64,000 nucleotides of DNA from assembly GCA_963921825.1 (NCBI GenBank), contig OY997590.1, forward strand, positions 56,658,012-56,722,011, read 5' to 3'. The translations under genes were made by a program, and so were the position numbers. The notes beneath the pieces are model-generated. The model did no database searches, had not been told where the DNA came from, and worked only from the letters and a program-made list of their open reading frames with translations. Source of the stretch: Erodium maritimum (lineage: Eukaryota > Streptophyta > Magnoliopsida > Geraniales > Geraniaceae). Of this stretch, positions 44,184 to 54,270 are shown piece by piece (within the stretch, counting starts at the first letter, position 1; each line of letters opens with the position of its first letter).

Positions 44184-46766
44184 TCAAGGCTCATTGGAGA
44201 GCGCTGTCAAGCTCTCCCTCGCCCAGACGCCTTTACTTATCTGCTTGGGCTTTTTCCACAAGTTCACCACCAAGCTTAAGTCATTCTCTACGAGGACCCT
44301 GCATATGCAACACGATGGATTGCAACATCGAATATGATTTAATGTGTCACCTAGGGTCTTACTTTTCTGCTTAAGTGCCTGCAATAATTCTTCCTCCCTG
44401 TCATTAGATAAATCAGATGATATAACAATAGGGTATAAGTCATCATCATTCAAATAAACATACTTTAAATTATTAGGGAGAACTCTCAACTCACATTGTG
44501 AATTAGGAAGAGCTTGTACCTTAGAATCATGTGAAATTTCTAAGTGGGCTACCGACTCATGTTTATCTATGTGTTCAATAACTTCACATGTAGGAGCAAT
44601 GGTCCCCTTTTTAATTCCATTCCTTCCTTTCATATGTAATTCTTCTTGTTGCTCACCATATCTAAATATTATTGACCCGTTCTCCACATCAATTAAAGTC
44701 CTAGCTGTGGCCAAAAACGGTCTCCCCAAAATAAGAGGAATCGCATGATCCTCTTCCATGTCTAGAACTACAAAATCAGCAGGGTAGATAAATTCTCCTA
44801 CCTTGACTAACACATTTTCTACAATTCCCCTAGGGTATTTAATTGACATGTCTGCTAGTTGTAAAGTAATCGAAGATGGTGTTGGTTCATCCCCAAGTCC
44901 TAGTTTCTTAAATACTGAAAGGGGCATAAGATTTACACTCGCTCCTAGGTCACATATAGACTTTGCAAATGAAACTTTACCTATCTCATATGGAACAGTG
45001 AAACAACCTGGGTCCTTCAGTTTAGGGGGTAATTTATTTAATAATATGGCAGAACATTCTTCAGTCAAATTCACAATCTCCCCATCTAATAATTTTCTCT
45101 TGCTAGCTAATAACTTTTTCAAGAATTGAGCGATTTTAGGCATTTGAGTTAAAGCTTCAAGAAAAGGAATGTTAATGTCAAGCCTTCTAAACACATTCAA
45201 AAATTTATCATATCGACTATCAGGCTTATTTTTCTTAATTACTGAAGGAAAAGGGGGAGGAGGCGGAATCCAAGTTTCTGAGTCAACTTTGGATTCCCTT
45301 ACCTTCTCACCTGTGGCATGCATATTGGCCTCTGTCTCTTGACTGCTTTTATTGGTAGCAACCTCTCTGAGCTGTGGCAGATCAACTTCCTTGAACTTTT
45401 CTTGACTTGAATCGCCGAGCTCTTTTCCACTTCTCAACATAATGGCATTCACCCTTTCTCTTGGATTCCTCTCGGTGTCACTAGGTAGGGATCCTAGAAG
45501 TTTGTAGTTTGCTGTTGTGGCAACCTGTCCTAGCTGAGTATTTACTGATTTATAGTTGTTATCTACTTCAGCTTGTTTCCTAAACAGCTCCCTTATCTGC
45601 TGATCTTTTTCCTCCAACCGCTTATGGATTTTCCTATTCTCCTCGTCCTGTATCCTATTCTTCTCCTCCTATACCTGCAGCATTTTTAAAATTAAAGAAG
45701 TTGGGTCAGAAGAAGATTGTTGGTTACCTGGATTTTGCTGAGGTTGAGGATTTCTCTGCTGGCTGGCCTGATTTTGAGGTCTCTGATTGAATCCGGGAGG
45801 TGTGGGATTTTGGCTTCTTTGATTCTGATCTCCTCCCCATTTTAGCTCGGGGCAATCTTTCCAACCCTCATTATAAGTGTTAGAATAAGGATCATACTTC
45901 CTCCCTTGGTTGCCATTATGGTTCACCCAGTTAGCCTCCTCATAGTCTATTGGACTAGGATGTGGTGGTTGTCCCTGCATGCCTGCCATCATCAGCTTCA
46001 TTTCTTTCAATTGCTCCATGACTTGATTTATTTCCGCTGCTGAATTGACTGAATTGACTGTAGGCCCTCCAGGTGCTCTTTCCGAATGCCAAGCATCATT
46101 GGCCATTATATTATCTAGAATCTCTTGGCATTCCTGTAGAGTGTGTTTGGTGAACGAACCACCAGATGCGGCGTTCAGCTCTGCTTGACTTGGTCTGTTT
46201 AACCCTTGGTAGAATGTTTGCAGCTGCAACCACAACTCTTGTCCATGGTGAGGGCACTTCCTCGTGAGTCCTTGATATCTCGCCCAAGCTTCTGCTAGTG
46301 ATTCAAAATTTGATTGAGCAAAATTTTGGATCTTGGCTCTGAGCTCCTTAGTCTTCCTGGGCGAGTAGAATCTGGCTAGAAATTTTTGTGATAGATCGGC
46401 CCATGTTGTGATTGCATGGTTAGGCAGGCTTGCAATCCAGTCTGCTGCCTCATCTCTTAGAGTAAACTTGAAGACCCGCAGCTTAATTGCTTCGTCTGTC
46501 ACTCCATTGTACCTGAAAGTAGCACAAATCTCATTAAATTTAGTCAGATGTGCAGCAGGATCGGGATCCGTGTTTGGATTCCCGCTAAATGTATGTTGTA
46601 GGAGTAATTGGATGGTAAAGGTTTTAATCTCGAAGGTGTGAGCTTCCACTGGTGGGTGGAGAATGCTCTGATGTAGGTTATTGGTATGAGGTGTTCCATA
46701 ATCGCAGAGATATCTTGGTGGCTCCGCGACAGTTATAGGTTCCTCTTGTTGATTTCTTTGGACCAC
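44184..46766 (-). pseudogene. Athila-like gag and protease region
   Basis: Two long minus-strand frames. 46,766-45,669 encodes a retrotransposon Gag core (FSGNPNTDPDPAAHLTKF, then RDEAADWIASLP and RFYSPRKTKELR, the LTR-Gag PF03732 pattern) followed by Gln/Pro-rich sequence. 45,617-44,184 starts with a coiled, charged stretch and continues through NAIMLRSGKE into an aspartic protease (ICDLGASVNLMPLSVFKKLG, then PLILGRPFLATARTLID), whose DLGAS form is typical of Athila-type elements. No polymerase domain follows. Confidence 0.85.
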
Positions 46767-47026
46767 CTGGTTATTCTGCTATCCACCTCCTTCATTTTTC
46801 CTAGTGGCATCTACGCCATCAGTTTCCATCGTGTCTGAATTGACACTTCCCTCACCAAGTTTCTTCTTTAAAGCTCTTATCTTCAATTGTCCTGCTTCTC
46901 GTAAATCTATATCACTAAGCAAATCACTTGGAGTGGATTTAGATCTTTTGAGCATAAATTAAAAAGCAAAAATTAAAAAGTGAAATAGTCGAAACACAAC
47001 TTTTATAGAAAGGGTTGGCTCAATTG

Positions 47027-47044
47027 CTCCCCGGCAACGGCGCC
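47027..47044 (-). other. Athila primer-binding site (tRNA-Asp type)
   Basis: On the minus strand tggcgccgttgccgggga follows the 5' LTR after a short spacer. It complements the 3' end of plant tRNA-Asp, the primer known for Athila-type elements. Confidence 0.8.
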
Positions 47045-47051
47045 ATTAACT

Positions 47052-48511
47052 TCACGCCCTGCGTTTTTAACACAGAAAAGGACACGGCAAGTGTACCGGT
47101 CGTCAAGTAGTATTTTTGGAATTTAAGTTCCGGATTATCGTACCCAAGGGAGCACGAGTCAAGCACGTTCTATCTCAAAGTTGTTGTCAAGCTATCTCGA
47201 TTAAAAGATGGTTTTGTTTTAAAACATGAAAAGTAAATAGTGATCGAAATGACAATGAACCAGTAATCACAAAGCTTAGAAGAGTTTTAATTCAGAGAAA
47301 AAGTAATCTAAGGTTGTGGGTTCATAGAGACCGTTTCCAATGCATTTAACTGACGATGAACATTGTGAAGTTGTTCTGATTTTAGGGGCAACGAATTATC
47401 TCTCAAACTAGTCCTAAGTCCTCACGTTTTTTCGGACCCTAATGGAATCTAACCACCCAGCTCTCACGAATTAGGATGTAGGGAGACCCAAAGCATTACG
47501 TTCTTTGATAATTTCTAACTTTCGGTTTGAACCCTATGGTTATTGCAAACGTGTTAACCTAGCTATCACTAGTCTAGATTTAAACCCAATTTGTATAAGA
47601 TCTCTGACCTAATTGCAACCCACCTCTCACGAGTGTCAGATTGCAATTCCCACCTTCTATCAGGCCTACCCGGGAGATAGAGCATTAAGCTTAAATCAAA
47701 TACAAACCCTAAATCAAATCATTCTACACAATCCTCATTCATACAATCAAACACATTGGAAAGCAAATATCTAATCCCCCATAACCCTAGATTATGGGGT
47801 TTTAGTTACTCATGAGCAAAGAAGAAGAAAACACCATTGATGAACATGAACAAAGCTTCATAATTGACCAAAGTAGAGAAATACAATACCCAAATATTTG
47901 ATTACAATGATGTTCTTCAAGTGGAAATCCTCTACTCAAGCTTGCTCTCAACTCTCCTCTCTTCTTAGCTCTCAAAAATACAAGTTCTCCCTATTGGAAG
48001 GTTGAATTTTAGGTTAAATAGGATAAAAATCGAATCTGAAACGAATTAGGGAAGCCAGTCTGCGCGCGCGTCACGGCTCCTTGATGGGACCCGTCACGGA
48101 CCTTGTCACGGCTCCTTGATGGATCAGAGAGTTTTGGCCGTTTTTATGTCTTCGTCACGGATCCGTGATCCTACCCGTGACGGGTTCTGTTACGGATCCG
48201 TGATGGTCTTGGGCCCTCGACGAAAGTTGTAGATCTCTGAATTCCCTTCGATTTGATATAAAATTCAAGGCAATCGGAGTCTGTATGAAGAAGTTATGCC
48301 TTTCACAAAATCATCCATCTTACAAAACTCCTAAAATCGGGTTTTCCTCTATTTTAGCCCTTTTTTTTGATCAAATCACCTACAAAACATAATGACAGAC
48401 ACAATATGAGTAACGAGAGAAATACGGTTCAAATTATACAATCCCGGGACTAAAATGCTCAAGAATGTGGGCTAAATACATCTAGAATCGATGCAATTTA
48501 TGTCCACATCA
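47052..48511 (-). repeat. Athila-like 5' LTR
   Basis: 1,460-bp partner of 40,676-42,135, upstream of gag when read on the minus strand. Confidence 0.9.
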
Positions 48512-48721
48512 ATCACCATCATTGGTAATAGTGTGGCCGAGTAATGGTAACTTATCTTGGATGTACTCCCTTGCTGGATCATAACGTTTTTCTCGATCGC
48601 TTGCCCCATTACTAGATGAAACACAACTTCTCATATCTATATTTTGTTGTCTGAATTCCAAGAATGACCTAGGCCTTCGGTCCTGTTCACCGTGATGGTA
48701 CCATATCGTGTATGTTGACAT
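48512..48721 (-). pseudogene. CACTA-type transposase N-terminal piece
   Basis: A minus-strand frame of about 70 codons starting MSTYTIWYHHGEQ. The Y-x-W-Y-x-HGE signature is that of the transposase-associated N-terminal domain (PF13963-like) of plant CACTA TnpD proteins. It is followed by a charged stretch (FLEFRQQ...EKRYDPAREYIQDKL) and is cut by the Athila-like element after ITNDGD. Two other pieces of the same gene lie at 40,493-40,675 and 25,686-26,146. The central catalytic part of TnpD (normally several hundred residues) is not found between them, so the gene was already strongly shortened. Confidence 0.6.
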
Positions 48722-49133
48722 AATCTCACTCCCTTTTTATCAAGTGCTTCAAATCTCATCCATTATGTGGTAAACGTAGTTCGTAGAACTTCAACATAGA
48801 CACTTGTATAATTCGGCGGCATCCCCTGTTGGTTCATAGACTATGAATTACAATTATCCATCATATAGTTCGAAAAATTCCTCACACCTTTATGGTAAGT
48901 CTTATTTTCCCGAGGAAAATTCATTTAATTTTTATCATCCCCTTCTAAATGTACGAACAATAATTCACGAAAATAATTAATAATTATTATATGATATCGG
49001 CTATCAATATATATAATTAATTTAATCAATTCTAACCAATAATTCAACCAACATCAATTATATAACTCATTTTCATCAAACACAAAATAATTATACATGT
49101 GTATATAAGGACAATTTATAGTAAAAAAAAAAA
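48722..49133. other. Intergenic, AT-rich
   Basis: Upstream side of the CACTA-type N-terminal piece on the minus strand, then AT-rich spacer. No coding frame that I can support and no CACTA terminus recognised. Confidence 0.5.
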
Positions 49134-52100
49134 CCCTTATTGTGTAAACTATGAACTCACAAGAAGTGACATGTTCTTTTCGTGTGCACAAAATGCTGGT
49201 TGCGCGCACGCAAAGTACTGGTACCTTACACACACAAGTGATGGTACCTTACATACACAAGTGTTGGTTTTATGTTTATTTATTCAGAAAAAACCGATTT
49301 ACAATCAAAACCTCATGTGTTTATACAGCGAAATTAAACCCCAACGTCCTAATACGATAAAGACACTAACCACAAAGTCCTAAAACGAATAAAGGAAATC
49401 TGAAAATCCTAAAACAAAGAGGAAATAAACACCCAGACTAAAAAATTAAACGAATTTGACCCCTAGATGATCCTGGATGGCCGAAAAACATTGTACGTCT
49501 ACGATATGGACTGTGTCACATACACAAGTGACATAGTTCGTGCGCGCATAACTCTTGTTCGTGCGCACACAGCTCTGGTACTCCCCATGTAAAGCTCTGG
49601 TACCCTTCCGTACAAATGCTGACATGTGTCCTTTTTTCGCTGATGCAAAGAGTTGATACCAACGTGCAAGTGCTGGTACATGTTGGTACCAGCACCCGTG
49701 TATATAAAGTATCAACATTTGTGCATGTAATGTACCATCACTACCCCTATGCAAAACATCGGTATCTTCCATAAAATGCCAACACATGTACTTTTTCGCA
49801 CATGCAAAGTGTTGGTGTGTGGCACCACAACTTGTTGGAATTATAGGGAACAAACACAACGGAAAATAAAATTTTTTCATAGAATAGCCTCAGGATCCAT
49901 GTAATTCCGAGTAAACTATGAAACGAAAATTTAAAGAGATTACATCTCTGTTTTGAGCTTGGTTCGAGACGGGACCGAGAATGCTTCTGCGGATTGAGTG
50001 TGTTGAGAGACGTCTCCAAAAGAATTTATCCTCTACCGGTATCCACACCAACAGGACTTCCCAAAATCGTTTGTGTGCTAGCATAAGATGAAGAATACTT
50101 CTTCTTCTGCTCTCCCTCTAACTCGATTTCTCTCTACACACCCTTGAGTAAAAAATTTGATTTTCCTCTCTACTCTTGCATGCTTATATGTCCCAACATG
50201 ACCACACTTATTTTACTTGAAAAAAAAACACAACTCTCGGACTTCCTAGTTTGACAAGTGTCTCAATTTGGTTTTGCATGTGGTGTTATTGGTTAGACAT
50301 GACCCCACTGTGTCATTTCAAGAGAGCCCAACTCTTGGACTTCCAAGTTTTACTAGAGTTGGCATTCTAGGAGTAGTGGACATGCAAAAAATACCCTATT
50401 TCAATTTCTAAAATTAAAGAATCATTTTTGTATATTAATTGCCCAACATAATTTTCATTATATTTAGAAAATTTAAAAAACGAGTTAATGAATAAATAAA
50501 TATTATATTGAATATAATTTATTTTATTCATTTGATAGACTTCCAAAGTCCAATTTGATTTTGGACTCGTTGTTATGTGCGACCATGTAGGCTCATACCA
50601 CGTGTTGGCAGTGGGCCCGAAATCTACGTTTCATCCATATGTCATAGTTGGCCTCTAGCAAGACATTATGTCTACCAAAACGTGTATGATGATCGTCAAT
50701 CCGACTTAACCTTTTACCGCTAATATGTTAATCCTTTTGTCATCGATGTCTCGCTCGAATAAGGCATAGGGTCGTCATCCTTATATTATTCGATCGTTGT
50801 TTCTTGATCTAAAGTAGACTGCAACTACGATAACTCATTATCAATTCGCATGGCCATGCATTTCTGTGGTATCACTTATCAAGGGGCCCAAACGAAATCC
50901 GATCATATTTATATGAGGTACAAAACCCTTATCAGTCAACCATATCTCTCATATAGACAATATACGTATCCAACAACAACCTTTATTGTTTCCCGGTTAA
51001 AGACAATGTTGAATTGTGTCAAGACACACAACTACCTATGTAGAAATCATGATGACTATAAGATCAAAAGACTTAAGTCATAGTACGGTACTAAGAAATA
51101 CTCATGACAATTCCTATGTAGTATTCTCAAAGTGGGCCATCCAATACCATTTCCCTAAATGACATATATGATTTGACTTCATATCCAATATGTATGATAA
51201 GTAAAACGTGATCATCAGCCAACATCATACTAGTCTTAGTATATCAGTAACACTAGGGATCATTACAATAATACTATGTTTCTTCTAAGAGTTTTACTAT
51301 AAAGTCACGTACTTGATAATCTTAGAATGATTATTCACTATTAACATTGCACAAATGATAATAGTAGTGTCAATGTATTAATGAAGTTATTGTTAGTCTT
51401 AGTGCCCGTAGTTCAATCCTAAATGTCCAAATGTATATATCATCGTTAGCAATAAAATTAAAGCGGCTTTATATTACTTATGTGTTGGAGTAATATATCG
51501 ATGTGTGCTCTGATCTATGCCCACCATGCGAATAGAACCATAGATCGAGATAGATCACACTCGATGGGTCCCTAGTTAACAAAGCTTCACTAGAAGCGAC
51601 TAGTATGAAAGATGGCTCTTTATGGCTTACGTTCTGTTAGTCATTGGAATGGGATTCCGGAGTCTGATCATAGATATCATGTGGGACATGATATTGGACG
51701 ACCCGACATGAATATGTGCCATAGATCAAGTCATGAACATATTCATTGTCGTAGCTTGTCATGTATCCTTAGACCAAGGAGTCTTTGTGATCGCTATGTA
51801 GTCAACAACTGAGTTTGACCTGAGCCTAACGTTTTCCGTAACAGGGCTTCCATAACGGCCAGGATTGGCTTGGGGACGGGCTACATGAGTGACACGAAAG
51901 ACGGCTAAGGGATTTATCCCTCATACTGAGGTATGGGAAAGATATCGGTTCTCGGCCGCTTGATCGAGAGTGACTGAAAGAATAGCATGGCCATGCACAT
52001 GATACTGGGTATCATATCTTCAGTCATCTCACATATCAAGGAACGATGATTGAGAATAATAAGGATGACGGCTCTATGCCTTATCTCAATCAGGATATCG

Positions 52101-53705
52101 GAGATAAAAGGATAATGACAGGGACGACGGAAAGGTTAGAATCGACAGGGTCGATTCGTTATGTAGTGTCAGGCAATACTAAAGTCTCGTTAGTTGCCAC
52201 TTAAATAGGATCAAGTAAAATGGGATTTTACGTTGATCTATTGACATACATAAACCTAAGGGTCACACCGGAGGATGAAACTCATTGACACATTTATGGA
52301 GAATGACCAAAAGGGAGTTGTCTCGGGACATGACCAAAACTGGGTTTTGGGTCATGTGCCCGTAAGTGAATAGGACATTACGGATCGAGACAAGGCTTGG
52401 AGTCTTGGGATTGATCGCGTCGGATAATGTTGGACATTTCCGGTATGGAAGGCATGGAGGCGATGAGCGAATCACGGGACCTCGTTGGAAATGGCCACGG
52501 GCCATGTTCCAAGAGGCCCATGAAAGGCCCATGCAACCAAGGCCCATGCAACTAATTAATCAAGTCTTGATTAATTAGTACTAAGTAAGCAAGACAAGGA
52601 TTAAGGTGTTGGTGATTCACCACCTAACCCAATCTTGTCTTGCCATACTTTGTCCTATTTACACCTTACTTGACACCATACTTGTCCCATGCCTTTAGTT
52701 GGACAAGTATGGGTTTTGTTATGTTTAAGTCATCTTTTGTCAACATAACAAACACAAGACAAGAATAGGAAACACATTTTCTCTCCCTCTTCCATGGCCA
52801 TTTCGGGTTTGGCAAGCTCCCACCTCCATTTTTGTGTTCTTGAGTCCTCAAAGAGAAGAACTACGTGGCTTTGATTCCCATGTGGATACGTAGGCGTCTT
52901 GGAGACTCAAGCCAATCATTCGTTAACCGGTGTTCTTGTTTTGGTAAGAAATAGTGCTGAATTTTTCTCTTGTGAATCCATTCTTTGTTAGTTGTTTCAT
53001 GGTTTAATCGTCTCTTGGTTTTCATTGATTTTCCGCTGCGAGTTGGTTCATCTCCAACCCTACCTCGAGACCCAACAGTTATAATGTCGTACAAGATCAA
53101 GATTAGCCAGGGCACAAAACCAACACAACTCTGCATGTTGGTACCAGCACTCGTGCATATAAAGTACCAATCCTTATGTATGTAAGGTACCAGCACTTGT
53201 GTATGTAATGCAGTCAGTATTATAGACGTATTCACGCAACATTTGGATAACCCGAAAAGGAGTCGGTGTCAGAATTCGAAAAAAACCTAGCATATTTAGG
53301 GTCAAAACGGCCTCCCGAGCAAGAGTCATCGCTTTGTCATGAGCTCCGGCGTTTTTTGGCCTTCTGATGCCATCTAGAGGGTCAAATTCATATATTTTGA
53401 GTCAGGGCATTTATTTCCTATTTTGTTTTATGGTTTTGAGATTTTCTTATTCGCATTAGGACTTTGGGGTTTCGTTACCTCACTATATCAGGACGTTTTG
53501 GTTTAGTTTCTCTATATAAACACATGAGGTTTTGATTGTAAATTAGATTTTTGGAATTAATAAACACAAACCAACACTAGTGTATGTAGGGTACCAACAC
53601 TTGAGTATGTAAGGTACCATCAACTTTCATTAGGGGTACCAGCACTACGCGCGCGAAAAGGAAGCGTGTCGCCTTCTTGTGAGTTCGTAGTTTGCACAAT
53701 AAGGG
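49134..53705. mobile_element. Foldback-like element with long inverted arms, split by a solo LTR
   Basis: The left end (cccttattgtgtaaactatg...) and the reversed right end (cccttattgtgcaaactacg...) match in order for over 300 bp: gaactcacaagaag, a gcgcg-rich block, ggtaccttac, acaagtgttggt, then tttacaatcaaaacctcatg and a gaccc-ctagatg block. Left arm 49,134 to 49,470 and right arm 53,370 to 53,705. Further inward both arms hold degenerate units of about 25 bp with tggtacc and acataca(c)aagtg. Without the LTR insertion the element would be about 1.28 kb. No transposase. The target-site duplication is unclear, so a MULE-type or other foldback origin is open. Confidence 0.75.
49833..53125. repeat. 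3.3-kb solo LTR inside the foldback-like element
   Basis: Starts tgttgg and ends ccaaca, a perfect 6-bp inverted terminus, with a 5-bp target-site duplication, caact, at 49,828-49,832 and 53,126-53,130. No primer-binding site, coding part or second LTR was found, so I call it a solo LTR of 3,293 bp. An alternative right end at 53,077 (cccaaca) lacks a matching duplication. Its 5' 300 bp have a diverged relative at 9,190-9,513. The family is not identified. The middle holds a large imperfect inverted repeat (about 50,590-51,190 against 51,620-52,240). Confidence 0.7.
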
Positions 53706-53724
53706 CGGTTTGTACGTTATATAT

Positions 53725-53792
53725 ATACGATCCAAAGGCCCGGATTGATAGTTCTACGTTCTGACGAAAGATATAAGTTTGTACCTGATTGT

Positions 53793-53795
<3 letters not shown>
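53725..53795 (-). mobile_element. Single end of the 8.7-kb MITE family
   Basis: Read on the minus strand: aataacaatcaggtacaaac, then cgtcagaacgtagaacta, then tcaatccgggcctttggatc. This matches the left end of the MITE at 8,731 closely over about 70 bp. Only one end is present, next to the TA microsatellite. Confidence 0.7.

Positions 53796-53860
<65 letters not shown>
53796..53860. repeat. (TA)n microsatellite
   Basis: About 65 bp of uninterrupted TA repeats, beside MITE ends that favour TA targets. Confidence 0.95.
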
Positions 53861-53862
<2 letters not shown>

Positions 53863-54050
53863 AGACAATCACGTGAGACCCTGATGTGGATGCAAAATGC
53901 ATCGTTTTTGATGTTTTTAAGCCCACATGTTAGGCTTTTCGGTCCCCGGATTAGGTTGTTTAACGCATTTCTTACTCCTTTCGTGCAGTACCATATTGGC
54001 TTGTTATTTGTACCATAATTAATGGCTTTTACCTGAAACCTATCCCCTAT
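53861..54050. mobile_element. MITE-like block between TA repeats
   Basis: A block of about 190 bp bounded by (TA)n on the left and ctatatatata on the right. The left edge reads ggagacaatcacgtgagacc and the right edge acctgaaacctatcccc; the latter resembles the ccgaaagctcccc end of the MITE at 8,976. No coding capacity. The evidence for it as a discrete element is limited. Confidence 0.4.
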
Positions 54051-54253
54051 ATATATAACACTATTTAGTCCACAAAACCCTTATCATGGAAACTACAAAC
54101 CATTCTAGGTCCCTAGATCTAAACAATGGACGCTGGGGATCAAAAGGTGAATTTTGCCTTTTTTGGGCAACCGTAATACGTGACCACGATTGTATCACAC
54201 CTATACAAAGAGTTGAACCCTTTTACGTACAAGGGTGTTAATATATTATATGG

Positions 54254-54270
54254 AAGGGTGCTGATATCTT
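54254..54270 (+). repeat. Left target-site duplication of the minus-strand half-LINE
   Basis: aagggtgctgatatctt, repeated exactly at 55,993-56,009. A perfect 17-bp duplication. Confidence 0.93.

Larger units (their letters stand above)
40676..48511 (-). mobile_element. Ty3/Gypsy Athila-like element, gag-protease only (fossil)
   Basis: A 7.8-kb element oriented on the minus strand with two 1,460-bp LTRs (about twenty differences by eye, so young). A primer-binding site of the tRNA-Asp type (tggcgccgttgccgggga, read on the minus strand at about 47,044-47,027) follows the 5' LTR. Parts seen are Gag with zinc-poor, Gln-rich C-terminus and an aspartic protease with DLGASVNLMPL. I saw no RT, RNase H or integrase. 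The flanking bases atcat (40,671-40,675) and atcac (48,512-48,516) are a likely target-site duplication. This primer site, LTR type and protease motif point to Athila. It is inserted in the CACTA-type gene. Confidence 0.85.

Noticed and set aside
49446-49880. 144-codon minus-strand frame with many Cys and His
   Set aside because: It arises from the tggtacc/acaagtg minisatellite of the foldback arm and runs into the solo LTR; no family resemblance.
49134-53705. A complete autonomous DNA transposon between inverted ends
   Set aside because: Most of the interior is a solo LTR with its own target-site duplication; no transposase was seen.
53620-54018. Frames with long Tyr-Ile repeats on both strands
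   Set aside because: Translation of the (TA)n microsatellite.
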